The translations under genes were made by a program, and so were the position numbers. Positions 10,844 to 20,379 of a stretch of DNA of 28,507 bases are shown here, piece after piece. This stretch comes from Plakobranchus ocellatus. Its lineage: Eukaryota > Mollusca > Gastropoda > Plakobranchidae. Each line of letters begins with the position of its first letter. Positions within the stretch are counted from its first letter, which is position 1. A model generated the notes under the pieces. It was not told where the DNA came from, made no database searches, and saw only the letters and a program-made list of their open reading frames with translations. Location: assembly GCA_019648995.1 (NCBI GenBank), contig BLXT01003974.1, positions 66,311-94,817 on the forward strand, read 5' to 3'.

Positions 10844-11558
10844 TACTAGGACGTATCACACCATGTCACTACAGAGGCATGATTTATTGAATGCAGAAAA
10901 TCTATAAATAGTCTTAGTAATAATGCCTTCGGTGGTTAACACCAACATTAGTGCTTGGTTTATTGTAAAAACAAGTTTTTACCTGAAACGAAACCATTTA
11001 AAAGCCTCTCAAGGCATGTTTCGAGAAGTAACAAAAATTTCGGTCATTCCGATACATCCAAGTTTGTTGCCAGTAGAGGTTTTTGAGGCTTTGTTTCGTT
11101 TCCGCATTTTGACAAAAGAATACAACTTTTTTATAAAATGCCGGAAAAGGCCACTTCCTTCTCTACAGAATAAAGGTATTCTCTCTAAACGCTGCGCATT
11201 ATTTCAGTCATTCTTTGTGAAGACACACATGCACGAAACGTCCAATAATGACGATACATCCAAGTAAAATAAACTCTGATGACATGTGATCTAAAGCACT
11301 AATCTCAAAGTTTCCTCCAGTTTTTAATTCTTGAAGTTTTAAAAAAGCGTGATTTGAGTGTATCTGCAGCTTTCATCGGTTAAAAGAGAGTGAAACACCC
11401 ACAATGGGTAAGTATGACGTAGTTCAAGTTTCGGTCATTGATGCGTCTTAGCACCAAAATTTTTGTCACCCAATGCCTCCTAGTATCCACCACTCTGTCA
11501 TTCAATGCGTCCAAGTGCACTATGCGTGTATGATTGTGTCATTTGATACGCCCAAGTC
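10844..11558. repeat. Cluster of about 23-bp motifs (consensus GTCATNNGATRYGTCCAAGT)
   Basis: One reversed copy lies at 10844-10869. Forward copies lie at about 11038-11066, 11241-11265, 11429-11455, 11461-11488, 11493-11520 and 11533-11558. The last four are spaced about 32-40 bp. Every copy keeps a TCA or TGA half, a GATR/CAATG centre and a C-rich TCCAAGT/TCCTAGT end. The arrangement resembles subterminal transposase-binding sites. The open frame over 10923-11267 includes two copies and is judged non-coding. Confidence 0.6.
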
Positions 11559-12215
11559 TAGATTAGTATCTCTTGCATTTTACATAAGTTTTGTATTTTA
11601 TAAAAAAGATCTAGTCTATAGCTTAAGATCTAAAACTAGATAAAAGTTCGTAAAAAAAATGACGATGGATCTAAATCTAGCTGTTGAGAACTGCGATTTT
11701 TGCCGATCAGCAATTAAGATGTAGTGAAGAGAAAAATGAATTCCAGAACTAGGCCTAGGCCTAGATCTAGATTTTACCTTGTAAACTAAGACTTAAGATG
11801 GTGTCCACTTCTAGATTACTAAGGCTGTGAAGGCCATTGAGAATAGTTGTGAGTCTAGATCTAAATCAATATCTAGAGATTATATCAAGCTTATTCTAAG
11901 ATACTGATGAAAGTCAAATATAGAGATTTGAAGTATGTAAACCAGAAAAATTCAAGTTGTACAAATTGAAGCTAAAAAAAAAAAGGCAGGCCTATTGGAG
12001 TTTGGAGGAGTTTGCTTTTTTGCCTTCAGTAGATATTGTCTTAATTAGCCATTGTGCTATAATCTAGATCAAGTGCCAAGGTAATGCTGGTACCTGGATC
12101 TAGATCTAGATCTAGTTTTCTTTAACTCTAGATCTAACTAATTGTAGATTTTTCCAGCTTAGATCTCAATTATGTGGGTTGTGGTTATTCTGCTCTAGAT
12201 CTAAGTGTAAAAATC
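11540..12215. repeat. TCTAGA/AGATCT motif cluster
   Basis: Dense overlapping TCTAGA and AGATCT words, strongest at 11757-11773 and 12096-12115, mixed with CCTAGGCCTAG. Same style as the clusters at 3.5 and 23.6 kb. No coding potential. Confidence 0.6.
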
Positions 12216-12288
12216 AGGGACAGACTTCCAATTGTGCACTTATCGCTATATGTCAATTTTAATAATAAAATGAAGGCAATTTTAGTGA

Positions 12289-13237
12289 ACTGTTGAAAAC
12301 TTTAAAAATGTATCCAAGAAAGTTTTATCGCAAAGTATAGCCAACTTACATCGTGAGTTCTTGATGGAGCATGGTAATCTAGTGTCAAAAGCCACATTCT
12401 TCCATCACAAGCCTACTCACGTAAAATCGTTCACAAAAACACCGTTTCGGCAGTGCCTGTGTGAACTGTGCCTAAATCTTCTTTTGAAGAGGAAAGTTTT
12501 AAACAAGCACTTTACAGAAGAAAAGAGAGTTGACAGATTGAAAGGTCTGTTGAAAATGACTTTGTGTGAGGGTGAACAAGTTGAATGTTTGGAGAGAAAA
12601 TGTGATAAGTGTGGTGTCAGTAATATACATACTTTTTTGAATGGGTATGAGTTTGAAAAAAGTGTTAGATGGCAGAGATGGGAAAGGGTAAAAAAGCAGG
12701 ATGGCTCATGTAGACTAGACCTAATATTGAAGGAAGGAAATGTTCAGACCATGGTGAAAGAACTAAAATTTGAAATGAAGAATCTTCCAATGCATGACTT
12801 TGTCCCCAGGAGGCAGTCAAGACAGTTCTGCTCCCTGAGCCGAGATATTCCTGAGGCTTGGGCTGTTGTTGTCTTCGATTTTGCAGAAAACTATCTCTGT
12901 CAACAACAGGACCAGCCTCAGTCTGCATACTTTGGATATACCCAAGTTAATGTGCATCCATATGTGATATACTATGGGTGCACATGTAGCTTGAGGAAAA
13001 CCCTCAACTGGACTTTCATCTCTGATGTGTTAAAACACAATGCAGACATGGTGCATGTCATTACTCAACAGATTCTTGAGCACCTGGTGTCTCTCAACAT
13101 CAAGAAGGTGGTCATCTTTAGCGATGGTTGTGCGGCTCAATACAAGTCAAAGCTACCGTTCTTTCATCTGCAGTCATATGACCACCTTGACATTGATGTT
13201 GAGAGATGCTTTTTTGGTGCTCGACACGGAAAGAACC
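12289..13237 (+). pseudogene. Degenerate transposon-type gene, module 1: RNase H/DDE-like enzyme (N-terminal part)
   Basis: The open frame begins after a TGA at 12286; the first ATG is at 12364. Residues below are counted from 12361. Cysteine clusters CLCELC (32-37) and CDKC (81-84) suggest a zinc site. Then come VVVFDFAENY (Asp at 173), a YFGYTQVNVHPYVIYY strand (190-205), VIFSDGCAAQYKSK (Asp at 255) and GARHGK (His at 289). This order is that of a large uncharacterised family I recall from cnidarian and molluscan genomes. The hydrophobic-strand-plus-Asp pattern fits an RNase-H/DDE fold, but that is an inference. The frame is lost at about 13234-13240, where the residues after HGK appear deleted and reading moves to the next frame. 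No introns are apparent. Confidence 0.65.
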
Positions 13238-13866
13238 CTGGGTGGGGTTCTCAAACAAGCAGCCTCCAGAGCTGTAAAGTCTAGGCAGGTCATAGTACAG
13301 TCAGCTCAAGATCTATATGAATTTGCTAAGAAAGAACTGTCAATATCTGATGTTCAATGTTCTGAAAGTGCTATTCACATGAGTAGATACTACTCCCTCC
13401 TCAAAGCTGAAGATATTGTGGAGACTACTGTATCGTTAAAAACACTTAGGGGAACCCGTAGCCTGCACAGTTTTCGACCCGCACCTGAAGGTCTTTTTTC
13501 TCGGAACCTTTGTTGTTTCTGTGTTGCCTGTATTTCAGGATGCTATGCTGATTGTAGTAATCAGTATTATGTCCAGCCATGGAAACTGATTCTGAAATCT
13601 TCAGATCTACCAACTGCTTCTTCCTTTAAGAGTTGCTCTACATTGTCAACAGGCCTACCTGGTGAGGCATTTCTAGAGGATATTGAGAGTCCCTGGTCTT
13701 CTTTTAAGTCTAATGGATTAAACAAATCTTCTCTTCCTTTGATTCAGATGAGGCCTCACTTCCTATTGACTGTGAGCCACAAGAGGTGGCGATAGTTGAA
13801 GAAGTTTCTAACCCATCTTCTCTGGGTTGCAAAAAGTCTCGGGAAGCATTCTTTAGGGATCTGTAG
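13238..13866 (+). pseudogene. Degenerate transposon-type gene, module 1 continued (Cys-rich tail and acidic linker)
   Basis: After the frame change the same protein continues as LGGVLKQAASRAVKSRQVIV, the usual continuation of the HGK block. A Cys-rich segment follows (CCFCVACISGCYADC, then NQYYVQPWKLI), which could bind zinc. A second frame change near 13690-13735 leads into an acidic Ser/Asp/Glu linker (SSFDSDEASLPIDCEPQEV) that ends at a TAG at 13864. This is one continuous gene broken by indels rather than separate genes: each piece is too short alone and family order is kept. Confidence 0.6.
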
Positions 13867-13907
13867 AGTCAGATGGTTAGTTGTGAAATGACTCCCTTAC
13901 AAAAGTA

Positions 13908-14573
13908 GTGAAGACTTTTGCTCCAGGTGTGGCCAGATTTACGCTTCCTTCAATTGAGCCGAAAAGTATTGTCAGTGTTGGTGGGGTTGTGGACTCGGTT
14001 GCAAAGGAGTTGCTTCCCCAAGGACTGGACTACCTTTCCCCTACTGGTTCCCCGTTCTTACTGTTGCCGACGGTAATTGTGTACCAAGGTCCCTAAGTTT
14101 ACACTGCTTTGGAGACCAAGATCACCATATCGTGATCAGGTGTCGAATTATTTCAGAGCTAGTTAACAATAAATTTGATTACCTGTCTGTTGATCCTGAT
14201 GATCTGAGATTATTAGTTCAGTTGGCAGACAGTCAGCTTGCAACACCAGAGTTAACACTTCAGGAGGAAGTTATGAACATTAGAAGGAGCGATGCATACA
14301 TGGGTTTATGGCAGTTGATGGCTGCTGCCAATGTGCTTCATTGTGATCTGTTTTCTGTCTATCCTCCCCTTGGACCCGAGGTATATAGGAGTTTTTTTAG
14401 CCGCACTGTCAGAGCCAGAGAAAAGTTGTTCTCTCATACACTCCCTCTTTTTTTGGTCAGCTACAGAAAGGCACACAGAGGACATGCCTGCAGACTACTG
14501 GACGGCAAACCATGTTGTTCCTTTAATGACCATTAGTGGCCCCATAGAAGTCACTGATGCTGATTACAGTTAA
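13908..14573 (+). pseudogene. Degenerate transposon-type gene, module 2: OTU/vertnin-like cysteine protease
   Basis: A leader (FAPGVARFTLPSIEPKSIV, frame 3) precedes a frame change near 14036. The OTU core then reads FPVLTVADGNCVPRSLSLHC, with the catalytic Asp/Cys motif DGNC at 14069-14080, followed by RCRIISELVNNKFDYL and YMGLWQLMAAANVLHCDLFS. Another frame change at about 14385-14450 gives DMPADYWTANHVVPLM, with the likely catalytic His at 14511. TAA is at 14571. OTU proteins are deubiquitinating-type cysteine proteases; vertnin shares the LW.L.AA..L fold without proven activity. Catalytic Cys and His are both present but in different frames, so no active product is expected. It is collinear with module 1 and probably its C-terminal domain. 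Confidence 0.65.
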
Positions 14574-15881
14574 TTTCTTTGATAAACTTAATATTTTGGT
14601 GAGTGAACTTTATGAGCATCTTCCTTATTTATTTTTTTTTTTTCACATCAAATCTACTTTTTTCAGCAAAAGTAAAATAGTAAGGTTTCTTTAATGCATT
14701 TTGTTTGTTTTGTTTTTTTTTTTTTGCTATGCCTGTACTCGTGTCATCACAATGATAGATACCTTGCTTCACACTCATTGGCAGTCATTTCCTTCCTAAG
14801 GTCTGAATTGAGATTGTGTCCATTATTGTTTCTGCCATGATTACCCATGAGATTACATGTAATTATGTTATAGTAGGCCTACAATGTTTAATTGTTTAAA
14901 GAATTCTCGGGAAGTCTTTTCCTGCACTATTGTGGTAACTTTTTGCAGTATAATGTATTTAAGTTATGAGAATCTGTTACCAGGGTAATTATTCTTCTTT
15001 ATGATCTCTCTTAATGATTTGGAAAAGGGCTCATATTTTTTCCATGAAAGTGAAAAAAGAATATTTCGCCTCACTTTTTTTAAATTCCAAGAATTGATTT
15101 TTTCCCCAGTGAATTAATTTCTTTATTACTGTATTTCTATTGTGTTTCGGTAGTGTGGAAAAAAAAATGGAATTTATAATTTGTTACTTTTCTTCATGTT
15201 GTTTTGCTTTTGTGAATTTACAAGCAATGTCTGGAAAGTTTGGATCATTAAAAAATTCTTTTTTGTAATTTTGCGCAATTTGTTCTATTTAATGTTTTTT
15301 TTGTTGTATACTTAGAACATAAACACTGAATTGTCAGTAACATTTATCATCATTTATGATGCAGCCTATGTCGTATATTGTACAAACAGCAACACAATTT
15401 GTTAAATCTAATAAGTAGTACAGGATTTCTTTCTTGAAAGCTACATACTGGTTAAAAAAAAGAAAAGTAGCTTTCCAAGGAAGTGAAGAAAGTTTTAAAT
15501 GACACTTTGTGCTTTAGTAGGTAACAATGATCATTGCATTATTATACTAAAACTCAACAAGAGAAATATCTTTCCTACAATGCATCAATGAAACAAATTA
15601 TTACGTAGCATGCTTTAAAGCTTTCAACTACACAGTGCAGGCTAAACAATATTTAGTATCTAGAGATAAAAAATGGAAAGCAGATGTCTTAAATAGTAAC
15701 CCTCAAGTGCAAATTCATCGCTTTCTTTTTCGTTTCTCAGTATCTTTTTTTTTATTCATTCAATTTGTCTATAAAACTGTCATCTCCCTTTTCTTTGTTC
15801 TTGCAGTCTTTAGGGGTATGGTAATATAAATGATAATATTTTCCTTTAAAAAGTACTTGGACATATTGATGACATGATTTG
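14574..15881. other. T-rich non-coding stretch
   Basis: Many poly-T runs, no exon and no recognisable repeat until a reversed motif copy at 15853-15878 (GTACTTGGACATATTGATGA), which lies just before the N run. Confidence 0.6.
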
Positions 15882-16823
15882 NNNNNNNNNNNNNNNNNNN
15901 NNNNNNNNNNNNNNNNNNNNNNNNNNNNNNNNNNNNNNNNNNNNNNNNNNNNNNNNNNNNNNNNNNNNNNNNNNNNNNNNNNNNNNNNNNNNNNNNNNNN
16001 NNNNNNNNNNNNNNNNNNNNNNNNNNNNNNNNNNNNNNNNNNNNNNNNNNNNNNNNNNNNNNNNNNNNNNNNNNNNNNNNNNNNNNNNNNNNNNNNNNNN
16101 NNNNNNNNNNNNNNNNNNNNNNNNNNNNNNNNNNNNNNNNNNNNNNNNNNNNNNNNNNNNNNNNNNNNNNNNNNNNNNNNNNNNNNNNNNNNNNNNNNNN
16201 NNNNNNNNNNNNNNNNNNNNNNNNNNNNNNNNNNNNNNNNNNNNNNNNNNNNNNNNNNNNNNNNNNNNNNNNNNNNNNNNNNNNNNNNNNNNNNNNNNNN
16301 NNNNNNNNNNNNNNNNNNNNNNNNNNNNNNNNNNNNNNNNNNNNNNNNNNNNNNNNNNNNNNNNNNNNNNNNNNNNNNNNNNNNNNNNNNNNNNNNNNNN
16401 NNNNNNNNNNNNNNNNNNNNNNNNNNNNNNNNNNNNNNNNNNNNNNNNNNNNNNNNNNNNNNNNNNNNNNNNNNNNNNNNNNNNNNNNNNNNNNNNNNNN
16501 NNNNNNNNNNNNNNNNNNNNNNNNNNNNNNNNNNNNNNNNNNNNNNNNNNNNNNNNNNNNNNNNNNNNNNNNNNNNNNNNNNNNNNNNNNNNNNNNNNNN
16601 NNNNNNNNNNNNNNNNNNNNNNNNNNNNNNNNNNNNNNNNNNNNNNNNNNNNNNNNNNNNNNNNNNNNNNNNNNNNNNNNNNNNNNNNNNNNNNNNNNNN
16701 NNNNNNNNNNNNNNNNNNNNNNNNNNNNNNNNNNNNNNNNNNNNNNNNNNNNNNNNNNNNNNNNNNNNNNNNNNNNNNNNNNNNNNNNNNNNNNNNNNNN
16801 NNNNNNNNNNNNNNNNNNNNNNN
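15882..16823. other. Assembly gap (942 N)
   Basis: Unsequenced. It begins four bases after a copy of the 23-bp motif, so missing transposon sequence is likely. Nothing can be called inside. Confidence 1.
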
Positions 16824-17147
16824 TTCATCAGAAGAAAGTTGAAACTTTCATCAGAATCAAAATTTAAAAAATTAAACTCCTTCTTTAGGCTAGAATTTAT
16901 GTGAATTTGGAGCGCGATACAGCAACGGCTAGATCTAGTAGTGTCAAAATGGAGGAGAAAGGGAATCCCGTCCCGGCCTAAAAGCTTTTGTTATGATTCT
17001 AAATTTAGATAAACAAAGCTAGAAATTCCGCAATATTTTCGAATAAAAGTATCTGTTGGGGTTTCCTCTTTACAAAAATAGCAAGGTATTTCACTTGTAC
17101 CAAAAATAGAGCACGACGAGGCGTCTATTTTAAGCCCTTAGATCTAT

Positions 17148-17163
17148 CGTTCGAATTCGAACG
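17148..17163. repeat. Perfect 16-bp palindrome
   Basis: CGTTCGAATTCGAACG in a locally CG-rich stretch (17110-17200). Could be a protein-binding site or chance; nothing around it settles which. Confidence 0.6.
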
Positions 17164-17226
17164 AAATCCCATAGGGCCGTCGCGAGAGCGTTAAGTTTCA
17201 AACAAACTTTTTTCTAGCAACCACTG

Positions 17227-17410
17227 ACTTGGACATATCGATGACACAATTTTCACCTCCTTAACAGGTCATAAATAGAATCTGATTAAAATTAAGATTA
17301 TTTTTTAGAAATTATTTAATGAACTAACTTATTGAAAATAAAAAGGGTTAATTTTTTCAATTTGAATATCTTAAAAAAATACATAGTTTGTGTCATCGAT
17401 ATGTCCAAGT
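17227..17410. mobile_element. 184-bp MITE-like unit with perfect 23-bp terminal inverted repeats
   Basis: The left end starts ACTTGGACATATCGATGACA (17227-17249, 23 bp in all). The right end (17388-17410) is its exact reverse complement. The 138-bp interior is AT-rich and non-coding. The same motif, diverged, surrounds the DDE/OTU pseudogene. This could be a deletion derivative of that element, or the right terminus of the element with an internal inverted subrepeat. Confidence 0.65.
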
Positions 17411-17658
17411 ACCAACCACTTGGTTAGGTTTAGGTCCAAATTATTCTTACCTGTGGACTTAAACTATCTTCTTAATACTTTTTTTACCTACTAGAAGATC
17501 TGAAGTTACTAAAAAATTAAATCCTGCCATCAAAATCTGAAGCTGAAAATTTTGACCTATTGTAACGAAATGAGGACCACCTTTTGAGAATGAGTCATAT
17601 ATAGGATGTCTCATGCAAAGCCCTATGATTCAACTGACAAAGTGAAAAAACTTTCATC

Positions 17659-17900
17659 ATATACATACTGTACAAAATACAACCAAACCACAAAATTTAC
17701 AGATGGATCAAAATCAAAAGGATTGCGGAACTTTACAACCAAACCACAACCTGCCACAAGATTTACAGAAGGATCAAAATCAAAAGGATTGCAGAACAAT
17801 ATGTATGTGTTTGCAAAGTTCTGCGATCCTTTTGATTTTGATCCTTCTGTAAATCTTGTGGCAGGTTGTGGTTTGGTTGTATTTTGTACAGTATGTATAT
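17659..17900. repeat. Long foldback (inverted) repeat with an internal duplication
   Basis: The left arm starts ATATACATACTGTACAAAAT and the right arm ends with its complement at 17900. The left arm holds two copies of a roughly 67-bp block (ACAACCAAACCACAA, then GGATCAAAATCAAAAGGATT, at about 17679-17732 and 17734-17798); the right arm holds one, spanning 17815-17880. Open frames on both strands encode the same Ser/Lys/Gly-rich peptide because of the symmetry, so they are not genes. The left flank is AT-rich non-coding. Confidence 0.8.
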
Positions 17901-17901
17901 A

Positions 17902-18159
17902 ATGAAAGCCCATGGGAAGAACGGTCATAGTCACAGTCACAGAAATGGAGTTTGGAAAAATCCCATTTTAACTTTCCAAAATGTCTAAACCTTTCTGTTT
18001 TTTAATCCTGTGGATTCTCCTTTCACAGGTCTTCTGGTTCTTTTATTTAGGAAGATTTTAGTAAGGTTTTACCATGATATCATGTAAAGCAGAATTTTAC
18101 TGCGTAACTTGAAAAATGCCAAATTGTGACTCTGACCGTTCTTCCCATGGACTCTTCAT
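17902..18159. mobile_element. 258-bp MITE-like element with about 34-bp imperfect TIRs
   Basis: The left end has ATGAA then CCATGGGAAGAACGGTCA (17902-17928). The right end (18126-18159) is the complement with a few changes, and the TIR extends into AGTCAC. Both flanks are ATATATA-type, so the target duplication cannot be fixed. It abuts the foldback repeat ending at 17900. The interior is non-coding. Confidence 0.75.
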
Positions 18160-18545
18160 AGATATATATAATAATCTATGGTTAGTGCTATCTAGGAATT
18201 TTAAAACCTATTTTTATGAAAAGTCTCATTTGGTGAGTGATAACACCAGAGCCATTTTTACATACCTGTAGTTTAGCGTTACTGCCACACTATCTCTTTT
18301 TTTTGTAAGGTATTACAACTTTTTTGAGCCTCGTGACAATAGATTCTCCTCGATGTACTTTTAGCTATAAGCAATAAGCTGCTATAAAAGTTTCAAACCC
18401 TAGCTATTAAAAAAATCTTGAAATGTATTTGAGAAGATGATTACTTATGCAAATCCCTCACACAGGAGATATATTTTTTCCCAGACAACAGAATCTTTTT
18501 TTTCACATTTATGCAAAGAGTACAGGGCAAGAGATAAAAGCAGAC

Positions 18546-18660
18546 CTGGGTTATCCAAACTTGGTTCAAAAGCACACTTCCAGATCTTTGTTTCATCGTC
18601 ATGATCCTTTTGGTTATGACAGCGTAGAAAAACTGCTGGGGAATAGTCATCTGTGCTCGG
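18546..18660 (-). CDS. LRWD1: LRWD1-like exon 2
   Basis: This 115-nt exon covers about residues 17-55 and encodes PSTDDYSPAVFLRCHNQKDH then DDETKIWKCAFEPSLDNP. FL.CH and ..W.CAFEP are the hallmark start of the LRWD1 WD40 domain. The acceptor is TCCACAG (18663-18661). The donor GTCTGC (18545-18540) is weak, but its phase fits exon 3. Longer open frames over these bases, on either strand, are in the wrong frame. Confidence 0.8.
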
Positions 18661-19639
18661 CTGTGGAGAAGAAATAGGATCAATTTTAAATTATACAGCT
18701 TAACTGTCTAATAAAATCAACTAAATATATTGAAGCATACTAGCAACCTTCAAGCAATGTCCACACTTTGGGAAATACCAAAATCTTAAAGTTAGTGAGA
18801 ATAAAATCAAGTCCAAAGTACAGCAGAACTGCCAACCCCATATTGTATCCGAAAGTAATCTTTATGCCTATTCAGAGTATTTTGGACTAGCTCGGGGTAA
18901 TTCACAGACTTTGGCTAGGAAGGGCGGCGTCTAATAGTAATGATCTTAATGATCAAAACCAGTTATGTATATATATATATAATTTTTTTTTTTTTAGTTC
19001 AATGTTCCTTTATATCAGTAAGGACGAAATACATGATATTTTGCAGTCGCATAGTTTATTCTGTCAACTAGCTATTTCTAACACTCGAATTAAAATGAAT
19101 GTTGTTTGTTACCATATGAAAATAATTTACAGCATAATTAAATTGTTCTTCATGAAGCTTGTAACTAATTCTATGAAAACTGGCTCTAGCTTAACAGACT
19201 TCATACTTTATTTGCAGAGCAATAATCCTATCCACAAGCACACAATCTAAATTCACTAAACAAGAAAAGGAAAAAATCATTTTCAATAAAACTTAAGGAT
19301 AACGTATTTGAAAAATAATGTTGGGATTTCAGCTTGGGTTGATTCCCCTTTTTGCACTTTCCATAGATTAGAATTTAGATTGTGTTATTGTATTACTGTG
19401 TTTTGTTTTTTTTTTTCTAATAGCAAAGAGTGTTGATAATGTTCCTAATTTTAAAATGGTCAGATTCGGTGCAAATCAAGTACAATGTTCAATGTGTTAA
19501 CGTCTGAATAGGCCTTGCTCTAGACCCAAGTCCACTAAATTAGATCTACGACCACTATCAAATGCTGATAATAGTAATACATGTATATTAAAAAAAATTT
19601 GAGTCTGACGAAGACAAATCGATGTGCATCTCAATCTTG

Positions 19640-20125
19640 CCTAAAAAGAGAAGAGAGAATGAGAGAGGGAGAAGAAGGGAGTAACAGAGACAGACACACT
19701 CTCAGAAAGGGGAGGGGGGAGGAAGAGAGAAAGAGAGAGAGAGAGACAGTCGGGCATAGATAGAGAGAACGAGAGGGAGAGTCAGAGAGGCAGGGAGCAA
19801 CAGAGAAAGACACACTTTGAAAGAGCAGAAGAGGGAGACAGCGAGGGAGAGAGAAAGGCAGTCAGAGTAATAGACAGAATCAAAGAAAGAGCGAGATTGG
19901 AAGAGAGAGTGAGAGAGAGAATGGCAGCAAGACTAAGGGCGAAAGAGAAAAGAGAGACAGAGAGTGAAAATAAGAGGGGGGGAAGAGAGGAGAGAAAGGC
20001 AGTCAAAGAGAGAAGGCGAGAAAGACAGAGAGAGAGAAAGAGAGAGGAAGGGAAGGAAAAAAGAGACAGAGTGACTGGAATGAGAAAATATCAGGGAAAA
20101 GTCAATGAAAAGAGACATTCATTTC
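19640..20125 (+). repeat. About 490-bp polypurine (GA-rich) tract
   Basis: The plus strand is almost all G and A, with imperfect GAGAGA, GAAAGA and GGAGAG words and sparse pyrimidine interruptions. In minus sense it is a long polypyrimidine tract inside the LRWD1 intron. The Arg/Glu-rich and Ser/Leu-rich open frames across it are artefacts. Confidence 0.85.
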
Positions 20126-20379
20126 GACTCTCATAACTTGTATTTAAAAGAGAAGCATACGCACGATTAAAAGTGAATGGTTGAGAGAGAGAGAGAGAAA
20201 ATAGCTAGGTTGGTAGACTTTAATGCATTGTTTAACATACCAGAATATAGACCTATAAAAAAACAGATTTTTAAAACTGGAGCCAAGCATCTCGCTAGTA
20301 TTATGGAGAGTACATTTTGTATCACTGTAAGTTAACTGTTTAATCCTAAAAAGCATGCATAGTTGGCACCTCCAGTTTC

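Larger units (their letters stand above)
10844..17410. mobile_element. Candidate autonomous DNA transposon bracketed by inverted 23-bp motifs
   Basis: The left limit is a reversed motif TACTAGGACGTATCACAC (10844-10861). The right limit is a forward motif ending GATATGTCCAAGTA (about 17398-17411). The outer 14 bp of the two are inverted repeats with three mismatches. Inside lie a six-copy cluster of the same motif, a decayed coding region with a DDE-like and an OTU-like module, more motif copies and the N gap. No clear target-site duplication was found, and the right edge may belong to a separate 184-bp element, so both limits are tentative. The coding region is antisense to LRWD1. Confidence 0.4.
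10115..18545 (-). other. 8.4-kb LRWD1 intron hosting mobile elements
   Basis: This interval carries the candidate transposon (10844-17410), the assembly gap, a foldback repeat and a MITE-like element, and no LRWD1 exon. The edges 10115-10843 and 18160-18545 are AT-rich with nothing recognised. Confidence 0.7.

Noticed and set aside
10923..11267. 114-codon plus-strand open frame
   Set aside because: It contains two copies of the 23-bp motif and shows no domain; likely chance in the subterminal region.
12665..12928. Minus-strand open frame inside the DDE-like region
   Set aside because: Shadow of the plus-strand pseudogene.
15752..16904. Three long open frames
   Set aside because: Made of N positions in the assembly gap.
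17606..17940. Two overlapping open frames encoding nearly the same peptide
   Set aside because: A consequence of the palindrome 17659-17900, not genes.
18441..18683. Long open frames on both strands
   Set aside because: Overlap LRWD1 exon 2 in the wrong frame or on the wrong strand; only the frame with FLRCH and CAFEP makes sense.
19581..20136. Arg/Glu-rich and Ser/Leu-rich open frames
   Set aside because: Low-complexity GA tract read in different frames.
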